DNA of 64,000 bases from Salvator merianae. Its lineage: Eukaryota; Chordata; Lepidosauria; Squamata; Teiidae. Both the position numbers and the translations under genes were made by a program. The notes beneath the pieces were generated by a model. That model saw only the letters and a program-made list of their open reading frames with translations. It had not been told where the DNA came from and made no database searches. The stretch covers positions 35,902,305-35,966,304 of the forward strand of contig QVOM02000073.1 of assembly GCA_003586115.2 (NCBI GenBank), given 5' to 3'. This document shows, piece after piece, positions 56,486 through 64,000 of the stretch. How positions within the stretch are numbered: position 1 is the stretch's first letter; every line of letters begins with the position of its first letter.

Positions 56486-57975
56486 ATAAATTGGGAAAAG
56501 AATTTGCTTGTTTGCTTGCTTGCTTTTGTTCCAGAAGAAAATAAGCTGCTGCTACTCCTGCTGCTTCCTCCACTGGTGCAATTCCCTTAAAATTACAGCA
56601 ACTACCTACATTATAGCCTTCATGTTGCACATCCAGTTTCATACACATTTAAGGATTTGCTACAGTTCATCAAGTCAGCATGCTCAGTCATCACTGTGTG
56701 CTCTGGTAAAAAAAAATCAACAATGTGCAGTTCAGGGTTTGCTTGAATTTTGTATCCATAGATGGAATTCCCAAGACAGCTGGAGCCTGTTTCAAGCAAA
56801 CACACGCAAGCCAGCTGCTACAGCCCAGTGGGTGGGCTTTCCCCTCCAAGAAAGGTGCTGGCTATGTCTGAGAAGGCATAATGCCCAAAGCCATCAAGAG
56901 TGGGCTGTAAAGGCACTGGTAAATAATACACTGCTGCAGGCACCCCACATCCCCCAGTCAGGATGGAGTGACAAGGTTTGGCTTCATTTGGGTGGCCCAC
57001 ATAAGAAACTGGTGTTTTTGTTACACTTCTTTTGTTTACAAATATGCAAGCAGAACAGATGTGAAGGCAAAGAGCAGGCAGCAATACTACATATCAGACC
57101 TCCCCAGTGTTATCAAATGTGCTCTGGCACTCTATACATGCCCAGGGGCTCTGGGATCTTTTTAAGTCTAACATCAAAAGTCTATACTTTTGTAAAGGTT
57201 CATTATCCTCTTTACAGCACTCATTTTTAGGCACTAGCTGTACACATATATGCTCTCGACACAGAATTTTTGGAACATTTACTTTAACACCAGAGAACCT
57301 GTGCACTGCCAACTCACTGTCCTTCCCTTCTCACAGGCGGAAAATAAAGTCATATGGGCCCTTCACACCATATAAACTGGGATCAAAAATCAACATCAAC
57401 TCAACAGGCAGCCAAACCAAAGTAGGGTAGCTTTGTATGTTAATGTCACTTTTTACATTTTTAAAAAGAAGACTGAGACCAAGAGCATGTATAGAGCGTA
57501 ATACTGTGATATTAAGCAATACACCACGTCAGAAAACCAAACCATCAAACCACTTAAAAAACATAGGCAACAATAACTTCGGGGTGGGGTAGGGGGAGTT
57601 CATTGCACTGTTTATCTCCCATGCTCTGGTTTCAGGCTGGATTCTGAATACCGGCAGGAACCCACGTAAGTGTGAACAGACTATAAGGGAGCCATCTCAG
57701 GCTGTGTTGTCACTTTCGTTCCTGAAGCAGGAAATCATGGCAACAGATTGTGTGAATCCCATTGTTTAAACAAGCGAGATGATATCAGGCATTATTCAAA
57801 GTATGCATGTATGAAGAAAATGAAGATAAGAATTAGCATTGTCCTCACGTGGCTTATCTTTAAACTGCCTCTGCACACTGCAGCATTCGCAAATCTTGCA
57901 CCTCCCTGCTTTCACAAACTCTGAAGCCAGAGAATGAAAGTTCCCTGACTTCCAAGTTTCTGCCTGGCTCCATTA
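56486..57975. other. Unassigned DNA with an unusually long open frame
   Basis: A plus-strand frame of 240 codons occupies 56508-57230, starting in a TTGC-rich tract. It has no signal, domain or family resemblance that I recognise. On the minus strand, frames at 57331-57519 and 57094-57312 read YPTLVWLPVELMLIFDPSLYG and AVHRFSGVKVNVPKI. Both are overlapping and unsupported. Confidence 0.3.
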
Positions 57976-58486
57976 AGGTCCTTTCTGCACTTGGATTTAT
58001 TTCAGATTATATCCCAGAATTTGGGCCTGCCATCCTCATGTTAGTGCAGACTACAGAAGACTGTCAGGGCCCCCCAGGAAGAGTGGGGGTAAACACAGCT
58101 AAGCTCCATTACCTCTAAGGTCCAGTTTATTAGGTGTTCTACCCAGCAAATATGGTTCTTACTTAGGAAGAAAGTTTCCCGTTCATAAGGCTTATGAGCC
58201 TTGCAAACACAACCTTGCCCATGCCTAGTGCCTTGCCAAGTCCTCAGCAATGCATACTTTCAAAGAATCCTGCCTGCCTGCTTCCAAAGGTGTTCCCAGC
58301 AAAACCAATGTGATTAAGCCCATGCTCTTTCACATGAACACCTTCCCCTTTCCTTTCCCCCATGCCTGCTCTGAAGATGGCGGTCCAGTATACCACTGCC
58401 TAGTGTGCTGGTAGACATCTTTAAAGAGGCCTTCCATAATCTGCACTAGCATGCGGACGGTAAGGCTCTATTCCGGGATATAATCT
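57976..58486. mobile_element. Family A copy A7, interrupted
   Basis: The left arm GGTCCTTTCTGCACTTGGA...TTAGTGCAGACTACAGAA (57976-58058) and right arm TTCCATAATCTGCACTAGC...GGGATATAATCTTT (58431-58486) are separated by about 370 bp beginning TGTCAGGGCCCCCC. The inserted piece starts with TG and could be a solo LTR or a different transposon; no clear terminal repeats were found. Confidence 0.6.
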
Positions 58487-58489
58487 TTA

Positions 58490-58625
58490 AAGAGGTTTGT
58501 CAATAGACCAGACCATCCAGCCATCTGGGGCCTCCTAGTCTGGTCTATACTCCACCTTGTGCAGATGGAGCATGCTAGCAGGGGGCGAGGCTTCCCTTAG
58601 ACTGCACCAGCCTACCAACAAGTGC
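58490..58625. repeat. Diverged repeat P, copy 2
   Basis: Shares the CAGATGGAGCAT/CAGCAGGGGGC block with 32940-33150. It begins with its own inverted repeat TAGACCAGACCATCCAG...CTAGTCTGGTCTA (58504-58550). Confidence 0.5.
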
Positions 58626-58979
58626 AGAATCTCCCTTAGGGTAGCTAGTAGTAGGTACAATTGCTACAAGCATCAATCGGGGAAAAAATTAGGTATGTTA
58701 CTCTGAGCTTCGATCGATATGCACGTTCAGTATTGCAGAATCAAGCAGTAAGTGCATGCTGTGGGAGGCGTGGTCACAGGAGTGTGTCCTGGAGCTTTTT
58801 CCCTCTTATCACTTCCCTGGCTGCACAGCCCTTCTTCCACACCCCTGCCAGTTCTGGTTCACCCGCTGGCACCAACATACACTACTTCCTTTGGGCTCCC
58901 TTTCCACCGTAATACCAATACCAACGTTAATGCCCAGTTCACTTGCTTAATTGCTTACAAAGCTTCCTGTATACCCAAT

Positions 58980-59850
58980 TATTTTTCCTAACTCCTTCAT
59001 TATTAATTCCTCATATTTTTGGACTTTTTCACATTCCCTTATTAAATGCATAAAAGTACCCCTTTCTGCACATCTTAGATTGTCATTCCCATATTCACCA
59101 ATTTACTAGGTGTTCAGTACCATTTATTTACTATTTTCACTTTTTCATTCTTTTGTTCTGTTATCTCTCATGTATTCCTTTATTATTTCTTTAACTTCTG
59201 TTCTAGTTAACTGTAGTTTCTCCATGTTTTTAAGAATTACTCCTCTATCCTTTCCTGGGATCCCATTAACCTTCTACAGATTTTCCTTCCTGATCCTTTT
59301 TGCCCTACAATTGTTTCTTTTAACTGTTTTTTCAAACAGGTTGTATAATCTTTTACATGCTTCTTTTATATTTTCTTGATTCATAAAAGCTATGTACTTG
59401 TAGCCAATGTTCCCTTCCGAATAGCTCCTCTAACTTTTGTCTAGTCATCATTTTTGCTGTTTCATTCAACATACGTTCTAACTTTATGAAACATTTTTCT
59501 CTCTCTTTTTTTTCTACATTATTTCCTTTCTGATCTCTTCCTTACAATTCAAAAATGTTATCTGGCTCGCCTGTGAATTTTTATTTACTAACTTTTTCTG
59601 CCATTTCCACCACACTTCTAATGTTATTTGTATAAGTCCATAGATTCCCCCCCCCCAATTTATTGTTTTTCTTTTCAAACATTACTGACTTATTTTTGAT
59701 TTCATGAAACTATTTTTCAATTCTTACCCACTTTTCATGTTCATTATACTTCAACTTTATAATTTTCCCAGTCTGAAAAGTTTCATACTATCCTTCCAAC
59801 AACGAGATTTCGCAACCTCCCTCTTTCATCAAAATGTTCAGTGATTGTTT
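58980..59850 (-). mobile_element. Probable antisense LINE relic (L1-like, A-rich sense strand)
   Basis: The plus strand is T-rich; the minus strand gives lysine/glutamate-rich codons such as KMMTRQKLEELFGREHW and MEKLQLTRTEVKEIIKEYMRD with charged, coiled-coil-like character, as in L1 ORF1. Frames are broken. The assignment rests on composition and short matches only. Confidence 0.35.
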
Positions 59851-59859
59851 TCTTTTTTT

Positions 59860-60160
59860 CTTAATTTATTTATTTACTTTTTTCAACAAAAAGAAATACG
59901 ACATATAGTGCTCCCCCAAAACAAATTACACTGGAAAAAAAACCAAAAAAAACCTTCAAAAACCCCCAACAACCATAACTACCCCACCACCACTTGAATT
60001 TTTAATTTTAAAACACCCATTATTCAATTTTTTATCCCTTTTTTTTAAAGTTTGCTTCAATACTTGTATAGGACGAGTCTGGAATAAAGACTTTATTTTT
60101 GGAATTTTTAATGCTCTTATCCTTGTTATTATATTAATATACTACGTAAATGACCTTAAT
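59860..60160 (-). mobile_element. Probable L1 3' UTR (antisense)
   Basis: A T-rich start (TTAATTTATTTATTTACTTT) followed by CAACAAAAAGAAATACGACA and a C-rich, A-rich stretch. This parallels the left part of the L1 insertion at 53558-53760. No TSD was found. Confidence 0.4.
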
Positions 60161-61314
60161 CAATCATATAGTGAAAGTGAAGATACAACCATAAGACAAC
60201 AACACTCAAGGCTAAGTGAAGCCTGTTCAGAGTGATGGCAGTGCTTCCTGGTAACTGTCAGCATGCCTTGAAACAGGAACATGCTCCCTCATGTTGACAA
60301 AAAGGATTTGCAAAAATTATCTTTATTTCACACTACTGTTGATAAGAGTTTTTATTTTGCTGATTTTTGCTCTTTAATCAATCTTTTATAACAAATTGCC
60401 CTACAATTCATTGTATGAAAGTTCCAAAGCAAAAATTAGTTCTATTTAGACTCCTAACTCCAAACCACTTAGCTTTTCCAGTCTTCCTGAAATGTGATGT
60501 CTGAGAACAAGAATGTTGCTTCTGCCTTTCAGGAAAGAGGAAGGTACATCCCAAGGACAGGGAATTTGGCAACAAGGAAAGAATTTTATTTTTTATTTTT
60601 TCCTCTCCAGAAGATCAAAACTCCCTAGTTGAAGTACAGCTAACGGGTCATCCTATGTTCAAATAGCCTTAATGGGGAGAAAACAATGACTTCCTTGAAC
60701 TCTCTTAAAGCCTGTTGGTATTGTGTTATTTATGCTAGATAAGAGGGTATGTTGGAGAGCGAAGTGAGATGTTTCCTATTTAAGGAGAAAACAATTCAGC
60801 GTGAAGTGCTACCTCCAGGCTGCAGAGCATAGATGCCTCATTTCTTCCATACAGAGAGGCACGGAACAATCTCTGCATTTCTACAAGAACAGGATTAGAA
60901 CAGGCAGAAAGGAATCACACAAACTGCAGCTTTTCCCACATTCGCCCAGAGGTGGATTGTTGTGGCAATTATTTGTACAGCAGGGTTCCTGTCTTGTTCC
61001 ATCAGCAGCTATACAACCCTCCCCTCAAGATATTCAGCAACAGTTAGAGAAAGCTTCACCTACTTAGAATACAGCTGCTAAAAGTTCAAGGTCCCTACCA
61101 TAGAATCAAAAATAAAGCAAGATACTGTTCTGGATAAGATGCGTGCCTTTTGCAGTGCCAGGACCAACACTGCGTTCTCCAACTCAGAGGTTGAAAACTG
61201 GGTCTCATTTGTTACATTCCCGTACCTCTACCAGGTATATGGAACCAATTTGCCAAACTGCCCCTCCCCAATTACAGCAGCTGAACGTAGTCATATTTCC
61301 CTCTCTCCTTCTTT
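60161..61314. other. Unassigned DNA
   Basis: Nothing recognised. Confidence 0.35.
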
Positions 61315-61469
61315 ACAGCAAGGGGGTCTAATAGCACCTTAGAGTCTAAGAAAAAGAAAGAAGTTGGTAGCATGAGCTTTCTTAGACTGAGGCTGTGATC
61401 AGACATAACAAAAGAGGTGCCTCAGGGGCAGACTGACATGTGAACAATCCCACCTTGAAGCCTTCCATA

Positions 61470-61962
61470 CAGTGGCATAGCTAGCAGTTTTGCTGCCCGG
61501 GGCAAAGCGGCAGTGGGCGGGGTGAGCGAGTGTGCCAGCGTGCATGTGGGCGGGCGAGCAAGCGCGCCGGCGTGTGGGCGGGGCGAGTGAATGCGCATGC
61601 GCGGGTGGGCTGGGGGAGTGCTCCGGTGGGTGGGGCAAGCGAACGTGCATGCGGGCGGGCGGGGCAAGTGCTCCGGTGGGCGGGGCGAGCGAACGCGCAT
61701 GCGGGCGAGCGGGGCCAGTGCTCTGGCGGGCGGGGCCAGTGAGCGCACCGGCGTGCGTGCGTGCGGGGCCAGTGAGCGTGCTGGCATGCATGTGTGGCCA
61801 GCGAGCGTGCTGGTGTGCGTGCGTGGCCAGCGAACGCGTCAGCGGGCAGGCAGGGCAACGAGTGAGCGCACCGGCAGGTGGGGCCCTGGCTCCGTGGGCC
61901 GCCCCGGACAATGCGCCGCTCGGGGCGGACCGCCCCCACCGCCCTCCCTTGCTATGCCTGTG
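61470..61962. mobile_element. GC-rich hAT-like element C4 with expanded minisatellite core
   Basis: A 493-bp element from CAGTGGCATAGC to GCTATGCCTGTG, with a perfect 8-bp duplication CTTCCATA (61462-61469 and 61963-61970). Ends match C3 closely (AGTTTTRCTGCCYGGGGCRA at left, GGGGCGGACCGCCCCC at right), but the core (61520-61870) is about ten imperfect copies of a 30-40-bp GC-rich unit containing GGGCGGGGCGAGCGAACGCG-like sequence. This core is why both strands show long open frames. Confidence 0.93.
61520..61870. repeat. GC-rich minisatellite inside C4
   Basis: Imperfect tandem units of roughly 30-40 bp built from GTGCTCCGGTGGGCGGGGC and GAGCGAACGCGCATGCGGGC modules, with later units shifting to GGCCAGYGAGCGYGCTGGYR. 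CpG content is very high. Confidence 0.85.
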
Positions 61963-62145
61963 CTTCCATAAGGCACCTCAAAGATGCTTTCTTTTGCTGT
62001 GTCTGATCACAGCCCAAACCTATTTTATCAGATGCATCACTTCACTCCATTCATCTGATAAAGTAGGCTTAGTCTTAGAAAGCTCATGCTACCAACTTCT
62101 CTTTGTTAGTCTCCCAGGTGCTACTAGACCCCCTTGCTACACTGA

Positions 62146-63365
62146 TCCAGATCAACACAGCTACGTCTTTGTGTTCTTTAAGTTAGTGGTGCAGGGAAAG
62201 ACACCACATAGCTGTCCTATAATCTTTTGCCATGTTGTAAATAGTCCAGATGCATCATCATTCCAGCCTGTGATGTGGCTGGCGTGAAATTGCATGTATG
62301 TTTCGTTTCATGTATAAACGTGTGCATCTACACGGGTATGTGACGTATCTACCATGATCTGTTCTGAAAGTAACAACAAAATACAGTGCAAGATACCAAC
62401 ACACACAGCTTTAAAGAGGATAGTGCAGATTAATAGAGGCAAGTAAGTACAAGTCAGTGGGACTCAGGCTCTGTAGGTCATATGCTGGAGAACATGAGCA
62501 GAGCAATGTTATCACACACAGGTTCTGTTGATGGATTCCCATAGGTAGCTGGTTGGCTACCATGAGAATACGATGGTGCGCTATATAGAGTTATTGCACT
62601 ATAGCAGGAGTTTCCTGTGCTAAGAGTTAACTTTCTAGAAGTGTGTGTCCAAGCAAGTACGAACACACACACACACGTGCATGAAGAATCTCAAATATAA
62701 TTCCAGCATTAACTTCATACTAACAAAATGTTAGCAAAATATTTCCCAAAGACAAAATCAGGAGCAGTGATGGTCTAAAAACTCTTTCCAGAAAGGGCAT
62801 AATTGCTGCGCATTCAGTAATAATGATCAAGCTCAGGACGAGGCCAGCCAGGCTGACAAAGGACCCAGTTATTTCCTACACATCCGCCTTATACTTGTCT
62901 CCTTGGACTGTGGCACGTATTCAGAAAAGCAAAAAAGTAAAAGCTTGTCAAATCATTGTTCCCGCCTGGCTGAGACTTTTCTGCAGTGCTGTCTTCCACA
63001 CCTTCTCAGAATTCACATAGGTGACTTGTCCTTCATTGGCACAGGAAAGGGCATTTTAAGGACGGAAAGCTGGAGGGTGAAGCCTCTTGCTTTTGAAAAT
63101 AGTGTAAGGAATTTCTGAATCTACTTCTTTGGTTTCTGTATTTAAAACAGAATAGTTCCATTGAAGCAATGTGTTTGGAGCCCGAAAAGCAAGAAGCACA
63201 GGGATGGGTCCAAGATAGGGTGGGGTCAAAATGGGGAAAACAATTTGCCTTTACTATAGCACCACCTTGTGGTAGGTTCTGGAAGGACAGGAATAAGTAT
63301 GCCAGTCATATTCGGCCATTATTACCATTTCAACCAAATCAAGCCAAACATTCCATCAAGACCTA
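62146..63365. other. Unassigned DNA
   Basis: An (AC)n tract lies at 62662-62676. Nothing else recognised. Confidence 0.4.
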
Positions 63366-63460
63366 TACTACATTCAGACATCACTTCCTTATTCCACTAC
63401 GCTTGGATATTCTGAAATACCCAAATATAGCGGAATAAGTAAATGATGTCGGATGCGGCC
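63366..63460. mobile_element. Family H hairpin MITE
   Basis: About 95 bp forming one hairpin: ACTACATTCAGACATCACTT...GGATATTCTG faces AAATACCCAAATATAGCGG...GATGTCGGATGCGGCC. The intact right terminus, read inward, is GGCCGCATCCGACATCA, the G-type terminus; the left one is decayed. It abuts I2. Confidence 0.75.
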
Positions 63461-63463
63461 TAA

Positions 63464-63890
63464 GAGTGCCTTCAGACTCAGGTAAAAACCTGCAATGCTC
63501 CTAGGGCTATATTGGGAGTGCCACATATATTTGTGACATTCACAGTGTAGTCCTGAGTTAGTCAAGCAAAAACCCACTAAATTGCTATTATGGAAAAAAA
63601 ACAGCAACGATGTCAGGTTTTCCATAATAGTGATTGCTTACCTCTGTCTGGTTTTTCTTTGTGGGATTGTTCCTCTTTCAAAATACCCCTATATAAGAAG
63701 CGTGTGAATAATAACACAGGAAAGTGGGTGGCCACTTTCTCTACATGCAGGTATTTTGTAAGAGAAACAATCCCACGAAGAAACACCAAACAGAGGTAAG
63801 AGCCTGGTATTTTGCTGGTAGTGGCAGCAAGAGGCAATTTCAGAATCTAAAGAAGATTCCAGAATTTCCTCTTGCCATCTGGAGATGGCC
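63464..63890. repeat. Family I repeat, copy I2
   Basis: Collinear with I1 (see there). The left end GAGTGCCTTCAGACTCAGG follows the family H element after 3 bp (TAA). The centre has self-complementary stretches (CTATTATGGAAAA / TTTTCCATAATAG; GGGATTGTTCCTCTTTCA / AGAGAAACAATCCCAC). Confidence 0.6.
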
Positions 63891-64000
63891 CTAGTGGTTT
63901 TCAGCTTTCATATCTTAAATTACTTTGAACCTTTAAGAGGCATCAAACTGCATTTCACAGACTTGGGAAGAGCCCACTTTTTCCGGCTCTTTTGCATGGT

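Larger units (their letters stand above)
61391..62014. mobile_element. Family D element, copy D1, carrying C4
   Basis: Ends GGCTGTGATCAGACATAACA and the inverse (TGTGTCTGATCACAGCC) are inverted repeats; inner arms AGAGGTGCCTC and AAGGCACCTCAAAGATGC also pair. Without C4 and its duplicated TSD the element is about 123 bp, a small MITE. The termini belong to the GGCYGYRTTCNGACA group with G and H. Flanks TGA/CAA are not an exact TSD. Confidence 0.75.
61315..62145. repeat. Outer inverted repeat of a three-layer nest
   Basis: CAGCAAGGGGGTCTAATAGC...AGTTGGTAGCATGAGCTTTC (61317-61382) is inverted at 62068-62143 (GAAAGCTCATGCTACCAACT...GCTACTAGACCCCCTTGCT). The motif set (GTTAGTCT-AGGTGCTACTAGAC, GAAAGCTCATGCTACC) belongs to a repeat widespread in reptile genomes whose family name I cannot assign. 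D1 sits between the two arms. Confidence 0.65.

Noticed and set aside
61399..61939. Overlapping 121-170-codon frames on the minus strand
   Set aside because: Same minisatellite; histidine/alanine/proline-rich translation is compositional.
61532..62287. 251-codon open frame on the plus strand
   Set aside because: About half of it is the GC-rich minisatellite of element C4, and it runs through the C4/D1 boundary. Low-complexity composition keeps all frames open.

Overview
This is vertebrate nuclear DNA, most likely from a non-avian reptile and probably a squamate (lizard, gecko or snake). The evidence is the repeat mix: the 3' end of a Bov-B (RTE) LINE, CR1 and CR1/L2-type LINEs, an L1 fragment, sauropsid-type tRNA-derived SINEs, and many non-autonomous DNA transposons, together with long intergenic stretches and abundant microsatellites. 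There is no operon-like coding, no rRNA, no free-standing tRNA and no CRISPR array. I find no intact host gene. Two short minus-strand segments (3141-3191 and about 50872-51010) look like possible exons and are listed with low confidence.

Layout. 0-2.3 kb: palindromic element A1, a GC-rich hAT-like element (C1), a sense L2 piece split by element E1, and a Bov-B 3' end with a 14-bp target-site duplication (TSD). 2.3-15 kb: a SINE, element A2, LINE 3' tails, a GATTR array, a GGAA array and an AT array in otherwise unassigned DNA. 15.3-19.1 kb: a long antisense L2-like LINE split by a Tigger-like element and element J1, with A3 near its 5' side. 19.9-21.2 kb: three separate inverted-repeat elements (N, L, M). 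21.6-26.8 kb: one CR1/L2-type LINE broken by five insertions (G1, an unclassified segment, C2, an antisense CR1, A4). 30.2-32.9 kb: a second LINE of the same family split by C3 and the foldback element F. 35.9-37.6 kb: an L2 LINE with a recent 236-bp tandem duplication. 38.16-39.43 kb: G3 with E2 nested inside. 41.5 kb: a CCYAT array. 43-44.3 kb: antisense LINE split by J2. 45.2-46.6 kb: a CR1 tail and SINEs. 47.4-50.4 kb: D2, G2, I1. 51.9-56.5 kb: B1, antisense LINE, A5, L1 with a 13-bp TSD, an L2 3' half split by B2, A6 and a SINE. 58-60.2 kb: interrupted A7 and A/T-rich LINE-like DNA. 61.3-62.15 kb: a three-layer nest. 63.4-63.9 kb: H abutting I2.

The main pattern is a set of structurally unrelated non-autonomous elements that share termini beginning GGCC or GGGCC and have 3-bp TSDs. 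One terminal group reads roughly GGGCCTTTYTGCACT (families A, B, E, F). The other reads roughly GGCYGCRTTCNGACA (D, G, H and perhaps I, J). The simplest explanation is that a few transposases mobilised many different internal sequences. A separate GC-rich hAT-like family (C) is represented by four copies, all with perfect 8-bp TSDs. Family letters are labels for this window only; no database search was possible.
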